DNA of 64,000 nucleotides. Origin: Hofstenia miamia. Its lineage: Eukaryota > Xenacoelomorpha > Acoela. Under the pieces are notes generated by a model. That model saw only the letters and a list, made by a program, of their open reading frames with translations, was not told where the DNA came from and did not search any database. Location of the stretch: NCBI GenBank assembly GCA_004352715.1, contig SCFE01000093.1, positions 307,352-371,351 on the forward strand, given 5' to 3'. A program made the translations under genes and the position numbers. Every line of letters begins with the position of its first letter. The stretch's first letter is position 1. Positions 22,105 through 33,660 of the stretch are shown here, piece by piece.

Positions 22105-22258
22105 AATCATTTTTAAAAAATTCTGATATTTAATCTCTTTACAAAAAGGGAGATTCTTACAACCCAAATAATTACCGACCTATTAGCATTACACACCCCT
22201 TTTCTAAATCGTCGAGAAGCTCCTAGATAAACATATCTACTGTTTTCTCAATGACAAT

Positions 22259-22302
22259 AGGATTCTATCTGACAATCAATTTGGATTGTCAGATAGAATC
22301 CT
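22259..22302. repeat. 19-bp perfect snap-back palindrome in LINE RT
   Basis: AGGATTCTATCTGACAATC (22259-22277) is repeated in perfect inverse at 22284-22302 around a 6-base spacer. The first arm is genuine LINE coding sequence (NRILSDNQF), so the second arm is a copied-back inversion. Confidence 0.95.
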
Positions 22303-22337
22303 AACCCCTAACCCTAACTCTAACCCTAACCCTAACT
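22301..22337 (-). repeat. Interstitial telomere-type repeat, (CCCTAA)n
   Basis: About six units of CCCTAA, with CCCCTAA and CTCTAA variants, lie immediately after the palindrome arm. This is the vertebrate/metazoan telomere repeat TTAGGG on the minus strand. It interrupts LINE coding sequence. Confidence 0.92.
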
Positions 22338-22615
22338 GCAATATAATCTATTGCCTTTCTAGATCTCATTAAAGCTGTCCTTTCAATGAATTTCAATATT
22401 TTAGCTCACAAATTTGGAAGTCAAGGTTTTAGTAAAAATGCTACAAATTTCATTTCTTAAGTAATCGAAGACAAAGGGTAAAAATTAATAACACTTATTC
22501 CAATTACATTATTACTAATTTAGGTGTAACCCAAGGCACAGTATTATGACCCCTTTTATTTTCATTATGTGTTAATGATATATCAAATGTGTTGAAAAAC
22601 GGAACGATCTATCAA

Positions 22616-22658
22616 TATGCTGATGATACATGTATACTATGCATGTATCATCAGCATA
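22616..22658. repeat. 17-bp perfect snap-back palindrome at the YADD box
   Basis: TATGCTGATGATACATG (22616-22632), which encodes the YADD region, is repeated in perfect inverse at 22642-22658 around a 9-base loop. LINE reading stops here and unrelated DNA follows. Confidence 0.95.
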
Positions 22659-23287
22659 GAAATATATTTTAGCTACTCACAAACATTAATAGGACACATT
22701 TTATAAAAATCCACAGATCGTCATTACAGATATTTATGAAATATTCCAATACATAAAATAATAAACTAATAAGATTTACCTCATTACTTCATTGTACTGG
22801 TATGATTACAAAGTAGAGAAAAAGACGAGCCCCTTTTCCATATTTTTGCTCAAAGCATGCTTTGTAGTAAATATAAATGGACAATTTGCTCAATCAAATA
22901 AACATGAAATTAATGCTGTTTAAATGTAAATATAGACTTTAGATATCAGCCTATCAGATTCCGAGGGTGATGAATTAATACCTTTTCTTCTCGAATGTCT
23001 GTGCTATGAAATTCAATATTTTAATGGAATTTTCCTTGATTTCAAGGGTGAATTCAATGCAATTTTACTCAATTAATTTTTGAATTTTTCTAAATTTCAG
23101 TAGTTATATGGAATCAGTAGCTTTCGAATTTCAACAATCCGAGAGTGATGGAACATTATATGATATTGCTTGCCCATTAAAGCCAAAAATAAATTTTATC
23201 GATGTATTAAGATAGCTAATAAATAACATTTTAAAGCGCCATCTATCGACAAGGAAAATCTTACTACAAAAATATTTCGTGTAATGA
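22659..23287. other. Insert interrupting the alpha LINE, ending in a foldback-family solo end
   Basis: Non-LINE sequence separates the YADD box from the next RT block at 23288. A TCCGAGRGTGATG phrase is repeated near 22960 and 23138. The right part (about 23205-23290) carries GTATTAAGATAGC, GCGCCATCTATCGACA and AATATTTCGTGTAATG, shared with the foldback element and with solo ends near 16.4 and 46.3 kb. No coding remnant is present. Confidence 0.55.
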
Positions 23288-23880
23288 ATGACAGTCGCAA
23301 AAACTCCGCATAAAGCAACCAAGTATTTAGCGAAAACTATTGAAAACCTTAATGAGTATATTAATAAAAACAAGTTAAAAATTAATACTGATAAGTCACA
23401 ATTTATTATTTTCACACCAAAGCAATACCAAGAAATTTCTAATAATATCAAAATTAAAGTAGAAGATAATGACATTAGTCAAAGCAATTCTGTTAACTAT
23501 CTTGAAATAATAATTAATAGAAATTTAACGTTTAATGAATTTTTTCACTAAAATGTAGGAAAATGGCCTTTGAAACTAAATATCTATATCATTTGCGCAA
23601 TGTAGTACAGACCTTTCAAAAACAAATTCTTAAGCAATGTTATCAAAATGAGTGAGAGAAGTCACAAGTTACATAGAGTATTAATCGTCCAGATTCATTT
23701 TCTCTTAACGCTTCTAAATTATAGATGATTTAAGTCCCAAAATATAAATGGTACAAAAACGTTTCAGAAGAAAGAATAAAGAACTTTTATTATCTAAGCA
23801 ATCCCTATTAGGAATATCAAATCAATTAAATACATGGACAGATTTCACATAAAATTTACGCCCTTTAAGTAATTGTGCAT
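23288..23880 (+). pseudogene. LINE family alpha RT, second half to C-terminus
   Basis: Continues the RT begun at 22105. TKYLAKTIENLNEYINKNKL, KINTDKSQFIIFTPKQYQ and SVNYLEIIINRNLTFNEFF (family form VxYLGxxIDxxLxF) lie in one frame to 23551. Shifted frames then give FETKYLYHLRNVVQTFQKQI and finally FRRKNKELLLSKQSLLGISN. The last phrase matches the alpha tail near 62.2 kb (FRKKLKQSLLIKQYTLGDGN), which ties this copy to family alpha. Confidence 0.8.
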
Positions 23881-25209
23881 ATTTATCAGTGTGTAAATAT
23901 ACATGTACAGTAGTTTGTAGCATTATGTTTCTTTGTTTTCGTTTTTTAATTTATTTTGCAATACATTTGTCTCGTAATTGCAGAAAAATTTGAAAAATTG
24001 TCATGAAGAATTTGTTTTTTGCGCAATTTTAACGCATTTCGACCGATTTTTATAAACAATTGTAGTGCTATTTTAGTAGCATTGGTATTAATTTTAAAAC
24101 AGTAAAAATAATATAGCTACTAAAATGTATTTATATTCTAATACATATAAAAAGGATCCTGTACTAACAAAATATTTTCCAGGATTTTGTTAAAGAAATG
24201 CGCATTGTATCACATAAAATTGCAATCAAAGCTTTGGACAAAAATCGCCAGCATTTCATCGCGATATTTTGTAACAAAATAATTTGCGTCTCTAAAGTTT
24301 GAAGCAAGTTGCGCCCCTTCAGTCAGTATCGAAAGTGTCTATAAATACATTTTCAAATACTTTCCTTCGTAGTCAGGCCAATCATGAATCACAAGCAGCT
24401 AGTGGACTATATTTTTATCAGAATTGAATTTTATAATCCACAAGAGATTAACATCAATCTCTTCTCAATGAATGCGCAAAAAAGTCGACAAACATCAATC
24501 TTTGTTGACATGTGTTTATGCGATTGAAACAATGTGTAATCGAATTGTTAATTCCTATAAAATTGGTACTTGCAGAGTTCTTAAAGGCACGTTCATTTTG
24601 TTTTAACAGTCAAACAATAATTACAAACAATCGCTAGTTTTTACTAAAATCAGTTGCTAAGAAATGCTTTTTCGGCGAATTTCGGAAAATAAACTATTCA
24701 AACATTAACTTTGTAAGAATCAACTTGAAGTTGAATAGGTAACTCTAGCTTAGTCACATAATTTTCTATCACAAATTTTATAAACTACTTACTATGACGC
24801 ATAGTTTCTATTTGGAATTAAGTACTCAAAGTTTACGTAAAGTTCATTTAGTTTTTGAGAAGATAAAACCTTATTAATGAAGACTATATTTTGAAAAACC
24901 TTTCAATTCTACCATTGCAGATTAAAAGTTGTCAGCATTTATAAAGCTTTGTACTAACTCGTTCTCTCACATTAATCCACAGTCGGAGCCCCTGCATTAA
25001 ATATTTGATACCGAATAATTCGTTTCAGTCGAAAAGATAAACAAATATTTGAAAATTATTACTCCTGAAAGATAGCTTTATAAAAAGCTTTGAATTGTGA
25101 CCACAGTCGAATTGATTGATACAATATTGCTATTCCTATGCTGCTGTATTATCCAGATTAATACAAGCAGTGCCAATAAAAATATAAACCTTTCGCATTA
25201 AGCAGTAAA
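23881..25209. other. Unassigned stretch
   Basis: No coding remnant or RNA gene was recognised on either strand. Confidence 0.5.
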
Positions 25210-26230
25210 CTAGAAATTTAAATATTTAGAACTGGAGATTTTTGCAGTTTCAAAATTTATCAATAGTTAAAATAAGTGAAAGTCATTTTATTAATGTGAT
25301 GATTAGACATTGACATTGACTTGATTAATAGGAATAAATTATTCAAAATTTCGTATTAAATCTTTTACAGCAAGTAACGCACCATTGAGAAAAGTATGAT
25401 AGATAAATCTAAAAAACGCTCTGATCTTCCAATTTTAAATATTTTGTTTTACAAAGTAACTTAATTTTACAAAAAGGGTCAAATTTATAAACTTATCCAA
25501 TAACAAGAATACGAAAAGCTAAAAAGAATTTAATGGCTGGTAGTAAGTGAGCTTGAATGAGTCACATTCTGAGCACTAGTTGCTATTAGACTCTTAGGAA
25601 GGTCGGAGATAAAGTAAATTTCTTCTGTGAGGAAGTGCAAGTAATTGTGCATATGTATCGTCGAAATACTGATGGCAGAGTGAGGCAAATGCAGTATGCT
25701 TGTCATTGAAATACGGCATAGGCGGCATATTAAGTCAGATCAGCTCAATGGGAAACCATAACTTAATTCCGACTACTCTACTACCAAGCCAAATTTTTTA
25801 TTTCTTTATTATAATTGTCACTTTATGAAAATGTTTAAATTATGTATTGTATTTTGCAATGTGAAATATACAACAGAAATGTAAAGTAAACTTAACAACA
25901 ATCGTTATTTGGAAAAACGAACCAATCAGAGCTGGACATAGACAGGAAATATAGGCCTAAACCTTGAACCTTGCACTAATACCCTCCGGTGTATTTAATT
26001 TAACAACATTTCGTCCGTTTTAGACTAATTTGTAATTTCTAAGCTTTCTTGGGAATAAATTTGGTTGATTGAATATTCTATGAAATATTGTTTTCAATTC
26101 TTGCATATATGCAATGAAATTGAATTCAAATGATTTGTCGATTTAGATTTGTCAATAGAAAAATTGAATATTTCTACTTCAAACAAAGCAACGCTGCCTC
26201 ACAAAAGGAACAGCAAACGCTGGCATTGAC
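25210..26230. repeat. Duplicated block, copy 1 (about 1.02 kb)
   Basis: Nearly identical to 26873-27892, with a few substitutions (for example AAATTATG against AAGTTGTG near 25846 and 27509). Copy 2 begins exactly at a single-N join. No coding remnant is present. Confidence 0.95.
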
Positions 26231-26871
26231 TAAATAAAAATTATCTAGTTGAGTATTTAAATTATAAAATATACGAAATATCTGAAATATGTAATGATTA
26301 TAACTCTCTAAATATATTCGGTGACTTTAATATTAATTACTTTAACTCTTATGAACGAAATTCTATAAATGAATTGTCTGCTACTTGTAATTATTTAATC
26401 CGAGACGACAAAGACTAATTGGGCCAATTAGGAATGATCAAAGAAAACAATTAAGCAATTAAGAACAAAAAATTTAACTAAAGCTACACAAGAGAAATGA
26501 CGATACGTCCATAAATTTATTGGAAAAATTATAGACCCATTTTTTATTACACATCCTTTTAACAAGCTCTTTGAAAAACTGTTGTATGTTCAAAAAACTA
26601 AAATCTGAAAACATCCTATCGAATAAGCAATTTGGTTTTCGTGCTGGGCTTAGCACCCAGGACGCAAATTCAGTCTAATATATCTCATAATAACTGCAGT
26701 TGTGTAGCATTACTAGATTTAAATAAAGCATTCAATTCAATGAATTTCGATATCTTGCAAGCTTATAAATTATAATTTTGATGTTAACTCAATTAATTTA
26801 ATCATGAGCTTCTTAAAAAATAGACAGCAGCGTGTAATATTAAACAATAAAAAATCAAGCTATGTTACAAC
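26231..26871 (+). pseudogene. LINE fragment (endonuclease piece joined to RT), alpha-like
   Basis: An endonuclease phrase NIFGDFNINYFNSYE (GDFN box intact) at about 26310-26350 is followed after a deletion by RT phrases: FITHPFNKLFEKLL near 26545, SNKQFGFRAGLSTQDAN near 26620, and CVALLDLNKAFNSMNFDIL near 26700. The ITHPFxK phrase links it to the LINE at 22.1 kb. The copy ends at the N join at 26872. Confidence 0.75.
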
Positions 26872-26872
26872 N

Positions 26873-27892
26873 CTAGAAATTTAAATATTTAGAACTGGAG
26901 ATTTTTGCAGTTTCAAAATTTATCAATAGTTAAAATAAGTGAAAGTCATTTTATTAATGTGATGATTAGACATTGACATTGACTTGATTAATAGGAATAA
27001 ATTATTCAAAATTTCGTATTAAATCTTTTACAGCAAGTAACGCACCATTGAGAAAAGTATGATAGATAAATCTAAAAAACGCTCTGATCTTCCAATTTTA
27101 AATATTTTGTTTTACAAAGTAACTTAATTTTACAAAAAGGGTCAAATTTATAAACTTATCCAATAACAAGAATACGAAAAACTAAAAAGAATTTAATGGC
27201 TGGTAGTAAGTGAGCTTGAATGAGTCACATTCTGAGCACTAGTTGCTATTAGACTCTTAGGAAGGTCGGAGATAAAGTAAATTTCTTCTGTGAGGAAGTG
27301 CAAGTAATTGTGCATATGTATCGTCGAAATACTGATGGCAGAGTGAGGCAAATGCAGTATGCTTGTCATTGAAATACGGCATAGGCGGCATATTAAGTCA
27401 GATCAGCTCAATGGGAAACCATAACTTAATTCCGACTACTCTACTACCAAGCCAAATTTTTTATTTCTTTATTATAATTGTCACTTTATGGAAATGTTTA
27501 AGTTGTGCATTGTATTTTGCAATGTGAAATATACAACAGAAATGTAAAGTAAACTTAAGAACAATCGTTATTTGGAAAAACGAACCAATCACAGCTGGAC
27601 ATAGACAGGAAATATAGGCCTAAGCCTTGAACCTTGCACTAATACCCTCCGGTGTATTTAATTTAACAACATTTTGTCGTTTTAGACTAATTTGTAATTT
27701 CAAAGCTTTCTTGAGAATAAATTTGGTTGATTGAATATTTTGTGAAAGATTGTTTTCAATTCTTCCATATATGCAATGAAATTGAATTAAAATGATTTGT
27801 CGATTTAGATTTGTCAATAGAAAAATTGAATATATCTACTTCAAACAAAGCAACGCTGCCTCACAAAATGAAAAGCAAACGCTGGCATTGAC
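26873..27892. repeat. Duplicated block, copy 2
   Basis: See 25210-26230. After both copies end at CGCTGGCATTGAC the flanks differ completely: LINE fragment after copy 1, GC-richer repeat after copy 2. Confidence 0.95.
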
Positions 27893-28885
27893 CTATCTCA
27901 TAGGCCAGAAGAAAGAGAGTTACATATTCTTACACATGACTGCCCCATGAGGTGCACCCATCCTGATCACCAGCAAGCAGTCTTGCTAATAGTGTTTCTA
28001 TTGTGTCGCCGTCTGTTCACTCAAACCAAAAAGATTGGCTTTAACTTCAAGACTTTCCTCTACTTTGTTGCTTAGCGTCCACTGAAGGCATGGGCATCCG
28101 TGAAGGCCGTTTGCTATGATAGCTTAGGCCGACTATAGAGTGGGATTACTGAAGAAGTAAACAGACTAAATCAGTGTGTGAAACCAAGATCTGGGTCCGG
28201 ACCATACCCCTAGAAATATACCTGGCCGGTTTGATCTTGAGAAACCTCTGGCTTCCCCGAGCTAGAGAGTGCTGATCTGTGTTTAGTCTGATCAGCAGAG
28301 TGAAGCCATAGGCCGAACTTCAGTTGAGAGGGTTGTGCATCTCCCTCTTTGGCCAACCAAGGCTACTAACGATGGTAAATAAGAGAGCGCCTGCGGCTGC
28401 TATGTAGATCGGAAATTTTGTTGGAGTACGCGGGCGTATTCACTGGATGCAAAGCATCTAGTAAATAAAAGTCTCCAGTTAAAAGGCATGTTGGATCATA
28501 ACTACCTGTGATACAGCAGCTGCCTCACAGGAAGGCACAGCAAACGCTGGCCTTGGCCTATCTCATAGGCCAGAGACAGAGAGTTTCTTCTCTGTATGAC
28601 TGCCCTATGAGACGCACTCTAACTGGTGCCAGTAGCAGTCTTGCTAACAGTGTTTCTACTGCGTCGCTCTTTGTCTCCACAAAACTAGAACAGACAGGCT
28701 TCCCGACTGTTACCGTCCTCATATGTACAAAATACATATGGTGGCACCTTCTGTACCTTGGTTTTAACGTCTGATGGCGGTCCAGGACTTCGTCACCGAA
28801 GAGCACACTGAGAGTTAGCAATACCCAGGAACTACGGCGAGGAGGTGCTCTTTGAGACGTTTTAGGCAAAACCCTTATGGTTCCC
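27855..28885. repeat. GC-richer repeat region of unknown family with two diverged units
   Basis: Unit 1 (about 27855-28150) and unit 2 (about 28515-28890) share, in order: GCTGCCTCACA, CAAACGCTGGC, CCTATCTCATAGGCCAGA, GACTGCCC-ATGAG, CAGTCTTGCTAA-AGTGTTTCTA and CGACTATAGAGT. The stretch between (28150-28510) is also GC-rich compared with the neighbourhood. Two overlapping frames in unit 2 (28508-28774 on plus, 28558-28869 on minus) have no recognisable motif. A small palindrome CATATGTA-CAAAA-TACATATG lies at 28719-28740. The sequence could be a complex SINE, LINE 3' end or non-coding gene; I do not recognise it. Confidence 0.6.
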
Positions 28886-29926
28886 GACTATAGAGTATTC
28901 TTTTTTCTGCACCACTTCCGTAAATAACTTGTTTTTTCTTCAATAATTACTAGCTTCCCTCAGACAACTCTTCCCTGCAAGCTATGAATCGGGTTTAGTT
29001 CTAATTTTTATTTTCTGGGAGAGCTGGAGAGAAATCCATCAACTACTGATGCTCTTCACCTGCAAATCCTTTGTAAGAACCAGCGTATTGATAAGCCTAA
29101 GGCGCGTCTCACCATGCCGTTAAGGTAACCTTAACTTAAGCCTTAACGGCAGTGTGGAACGGGATTAGCTGAACCTTAACTTAGCAATTAACTTAACTTA
29201 ACGGCAGTGTGCGACTGGGGTAAGAGTAAACGTCATGAGCTGCGCAGAACATGATAAAGCGCAAGCGGCGATAAGCAAGGTTTAAAAGTGCCGCGTAATA
29301 AACAATCAAAATGATTGAGAAAACAATTAAGTTAAATCAAATATTAAGTTTATAATTCAAATATAATAGTTATAAGCATGAGGAAAATGCATTTTTTTCG
29401 TTATATATTGCTAGTTTTAAGGAATTTCTATCTCAGTAATCACAAAATTAATCAGTATTTTAAAAATGAAACGAATCTAGTATATAATTGCAGCTAAAAT
29501 TTATTTGTGGGGATTGTCATGATAAGGTGTATCGGAAACACATTATTTCGGGAAGAGGGGCTACTCATGGTTCCACCTGTATAATCACAACATTGATGGA
29601 TAAAATATTTAATCACCATAATCTAAATTTGTGTTTTAATTTTTGTACATTGTGAAGTAATTTGTTTCTCACCATATTTTGAGTGTACATGTACATGAAC
29701 AGTACTTTTATTGAATTTTTTGGAATGTAGGCCTATATAGATTATATTTTAAGTGAAAGATAATACACACAAATACTACAAGCTTTATAAGCGAAAAGAC
29801 AAAAGCGCAAGCAGTGCCATAAGTGAAACTTGAAAAAGCAAAAGCGCAGATTAGCGGTCAATTCAGTGGTAAGATCCATGCACCTCATGCCTCATTTGCG
29901 CATACTTAGGAGCCAATTAATCTAAA
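28886..29926. other. Unassigned stretch with a small cluster of TTAACGGC palindromes
   Basis: At 29116-29150, GCCGTTAAGG and CCTTAACGGC form a hairpin. TTAACGGCAGTGTG recurs at 29143 and 29199, with an inverse copy ending near 29125. These look like compacted transposon termini. AAAGCGCAAGC occurs near 29256 and 29797 in similar contexts. No coding remnant. Confidence 0.5.
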
Positions 29927-30116
29927 GGTGTGTTCAGACTAGAACCTTTTGATGTATATCATTTGATATACGTCAAAAAGATGCTCGTGTGAACGCACTT
30001 TATTCAAATTAGCATACATCAAAAAGATGCTCGTCTGAACGCACATCGTTCAAATTGATGCACAAACAGCTTGCATCTTTTGACGTAGTTCAAAAGATTC
30101 TCGTCTGAACGCACAT
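29927..30116. mobile_element. Candidate MITE, 190 bp, with about 30-bp terminal inverted repeats and internal tandem repeat
   Basis: The left end GGTGTGTTCAGACTAGAA is the inverse of the right end ATTCTCGTCTGAACGCACA with few mismatches, and similarity extends to the inner CTTTTGA. Inside are three direct repeats of GATGCTCGTSTGAACGCAC followed by TTCAAATT (near 29982, 30025 and 30094). Non-coding. The superfamily is not determined. Confidence 0.65.
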
Positions 30117-32059
30117 TATTCAATTTAAACGATCAGTAATTAACGACTTTGTTTTGGTGACAGAGTCTTAAAATACGAGGATTTTGAAGCTCAACAATTT
30201 TAACTTCAAAATGAACCCGGACGATATTGAATTCTAAATGTTCCAATTTTTTTTTAACAAAAAGCAGTTATTCCTTTCAATGAAGCAATATTGATTTTTC
30301 ACAAATTTCATGTTTTGACATTTAATTATATTGTTAAGGAAACATTTGTCTCATAAGATATAATATTTGAAATTAACAACCTCAATTATATTCTGTTCAA
30401 ATCTCCAAATACTTGTACGTTCAACACTTTTGAATTCCATTGATATTTCTTGAACTCATCTCAATATCGTAATGTTTAATAAATAAAATAGGTATTCAAT
30501 CAGATTTAAAAATGACAAGTTTGGAATTCGAGTTAAATAAATACCAAAAATAGTGCGAATTAGTTATTCAGAGAAGAGAGGTGATTATTTATTTAATAAG
30601 TGTTTGTATATAAATGTTTGTTCATTTATAATTGCTTCCCAATAAATATTAAATAATACGAAATATTTCGCTTGAAATTCATTTATGTTTTTGAACACAT
30701 ATTTGAACAACTTAGAATACATTTTATATTACATAATTGTCCAATTTTTATCACATAAAATTGGCAGCTCTACCCATTTCATATAGCCGGCATATAGGCT
30801 CTTCGAAGCCCTTCCCCCATTTCTTAATACAAGTATTGACCGGAGTAACATTATTCTATTTCCAATATGAAAATTGGCAACCATCCATTTTCATTAATTG
30901 AAGAAAAAATCAATGTATGCTCTCTCAATCAATTAGATTATAACAACAGTGCTGTCTCAACGTTGCAAGGTAAGTCTTATCGTTGCTGTTGATCAGATGC
31001 TCCTAATACCTTCGAATCGGAACGTTTCAAAATTTTAAATGAAATTTGACAAAATGACTATACAACTGGACAGAAGTCAAAAATGGATTTTTCAGTTGTG
31101 TACGAATCTGCATATTGCAGTATATGCAATCATTGACTACAGATACAGAGGAATACCAACGCAAACGCTTAAAACAGCTGCTTCCATTAACAATATTTGA
31201 TGGTAGTCGTAAGTCGATTAAATCTGAAGTTCTGCTTGGACGATAAACTCAAGACAGAGGCCTAAAGATTGACTACCTACAAACAATATTGATGTTGTCA
31301 CATACATCGTACATACTGGCAACAAGCAAAAAGTGTTACCTGCAAATTTTTAAGAACGCCAAGCAATTCCTATTAGTTCAGTGTAAGAGACTTCTCAGAA
31401 GCAGGTTTGACCTACACACTCCCTACTTGCAGCAGAAAAAATTAAGTAGAATAACCTTGCAAAGTTTTAGATTTCAAGTCTGTTTAAAATTTTGCACATT
31501 TAAATCTTTTTAAGATATAAAATAGAACATTAGGCCTAAGCCCAGCCCAATTGCCATATTGCATATCGAGTCCAGGCAAGACCTACTATAATTACAGTAG
31601 GTCATGATCCAGGACAGACCAACTTCAACTCTAAATCATAGTGCACATCAGGATTGTAAACAGGTGGGTTGGGTAATAATTCTTGCTAAATGTTTGGGTG
31701 AGTTGAACATTAATAATAAATTAATCAAATAAATGGGGTGCGTGAATGTTTCAAGGTAACATGGGTCATAATTGAGTTATTGAGAGGCACTATGATTATG
31801 CATACACGGTTAGAGTAGAGTTATATATTACTTGTGCTAGTATTTTGAAGTTTACAACAAAAACATTTTATATGCGTTTCCTTTCAAACGTGGTATTTAT
31901 TATTGTCATTAAGCAAAATCCTATAGAAATATTGAAAATACAGCTTGGTTATATTTGGTTCACATTTTGATTATTATATGTTTGTATAAACTTTTACGAG
32001 AAGTACAAAGATAATTACAGTGATAAACAAACGGCTTACAAAAAACAATTAGCGACTGA
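30117..32059. other. Unassigned stretch
   Basis: No recognisable gene. A possible degenerate hAT-like end occurs near 31643 (CAGGATTGTAAACAGGTGGG). A small hairpin GACCTACT...AGTAGGTC lies near 31581-31604. A 74-codon frame at 31289-31513 has no motif. Confidence 0.5.
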
Positions 32060-33660
32060 CATTATCCGAACAGAGATTGGTTGGCTTGAGATGTATAGTC
32101 ACATAGCTTCTTCTCTTTTAGGATTAAGGGGCGTAAGGTCTGCAATTTGTATTAAAGCCTTAGTACAGTTGCTGTTACTAAGAATATCGCTTAAATTGTC
32201 AAATTTCACTAAGCTTTGCTTACAAGCTGCGAACCGAGGACAATGACTGCTGTTGTAGAAGGATCATCGAAATACTATGTGTTCAATCGTCTCATATTCA
32301 CGGCATCCCTGTCGACAAAAGGGGGTAACGCTTGGGAATTTTGTTTGATAGTAATCCAGTCTATTGTGTTTGGTAATGATCTGTGCCAATACATGTGAAA
32401 TGTGTTTATTAAGATGATTAAGAGTGGAAAAATTAAATTTGAAACGCGATTCATCGAATAAGTTGAGTCTGGTGTCCAAAGGAACTTTGAGTGTTCTTCC
32501 TTCGTCTCAGGATTATATTTCGCAAATGTGTAATGATTACCGAGTTTGATGATTGAACAGAGTGAAGGCTCTTGCCATCGTCTACTATAGGGGGAATATC
32601 AGTTAATATAATTATTTTTGGCGTGTGACTTGAATTGAACGACCTTGCAATTCGGAAGAATTTTCCTTTGGGTGCGGATGGGATAGTTCTGAATGCACTT
32701 GAATTTTATTCGATGTCCCCAGACAGCTATTCTATAGAATAATTTAGGTAGAATGACTCCTTAATACAGTAGGCGAAGGTTTTTGAGGGAGTGCTGTATT
32801 GTAATCGAGAGACTTTGGTTAGAATCGCAATGTATTGCACTGCATTGTGACATGCTGCTTTAATGTGAATTTTAACTGTCAGTTTAGCATAGAAAATGAC
32901 GCCCAGGATTTTTCTGGGTTGCATATTGAGCGTTTCAGATTTCAGAGTGATAGATGTGGGTGTTTTAAGTTTATAGTTGTTCTTGTTGATGAATACGGCC
33001 TGGGTTTTGAACAAATTCAGTTTTAGCCCCTCAGATATAGATCATGTCGTTAGTTTTCGAGAAATGTTGTCAGCTAAGTTATGGCGTCTTGTATGGATGT
33101 AACCTTGATTGCAGCGTTAATGTCGTCTGCGCATGCTACAATGTGACATTGTTCTGATAACTTTACGAGGATTTCATCGACACATATTATCCAAAGAATA
33201 GGACTAATGCATCCACCTTGAGGGGTTCCACCGTTTGGATATCGAGTGATGTCATTGTAAAGCTTGCTATGTACAGTGCGTGGTCAGAGGAGACTAGAGA
33301 TTATAAAAGTTTGATAGTCTGGAGTGTTGTACTTTTTAAGAGTTTGAATGATGGACTTAGGTGGTGCCCTCTAGAAGGTTCCAGAGATATCGAAGCTTTG
33401 GATAATGTTTGAAACCGATTGTTCAAAGCTGTACCTGTAGAACGGTGCTTAAGGAACCCGTGTTTATAGGGCGATAACCATGTTATGTTTAAGCGAGCAA
33501 TAATAAGTTTTTCTAACAGTTTGCCATGTATAGTTGTTATGGAAATTAGACGGCAGTGTTTGGCGTTTGAGGACCCGAAACTTTCAGGAGGTTTTGAACA
33601 ACCGAATTTGGGTAAGCGCATTAAAAACTCAACAGAACTTGACTTGGGGTGATTAGGTCA
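32060..33660 (-). pseudogene. R1/I-like LINE: reverse transcriptase to C-terminal zinc knuckle
   Basis: Reading the minus strand from about 33620: RLISITTIHGKLLEKLIIAR (RPISLTxxxxKxxExxI) and YKHGFLKHRSTGTAL (QxGFRxxRST). After shifts come GVPQGG-type blocks with CISPILWIICVDEILVKLSE, the catalytic ADDIN box (intact ADD) near 33130, and SEGLKLNLFKTQAVFINKNN and ILGVIFYAKLTVKIHIKAA (LGVxxDxxLxxxxHI) at 33014-32840. The end is HVLAQIITKHNRLDYYQTKF followed by CRQGCREYETIEHIVFR near 32270, where Cys-x3-Cys...EHxxxxC is typical of R1/I/Jockey C-termini; the last Cys codon reads as a stop. Frameshifts inactivate the copy. The 5' part is missing. Confidence 0.85.

Larger units (their letters stand above)
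22105..22662 (+). pseudogene. LINE family alpha RT, first half, with two snap-back palindromes and telomere-type repeats
   Basis: Shifted frames read KGDSYNPNNYRPISITHPFS and LSDNQFGL up to 22280. Then comes inserted palindrome and telomeric sequence (22284-22337). The reading resumes with LLDLIKAF, GVTQGTVL-stop-PLLFSLCVNDIS and IYQYADDTCIL near 22605-22632. The YADD catalytic box is intact. The RT then breaks at a second palindrome (22616-22658) and an unrelated insert, and continues at 23288. The ITHPFSK phrase is shared with the LINE fragment at 26.5 kb. Confidence 0.82.

Noticed and set aside
28508-28869. Overlapping plus and minus frames of 88 and 103 codons as genes
   Set aside because: Both arise in a GC-richer non-coding repeat and are not maintained in the diverged sister unit.
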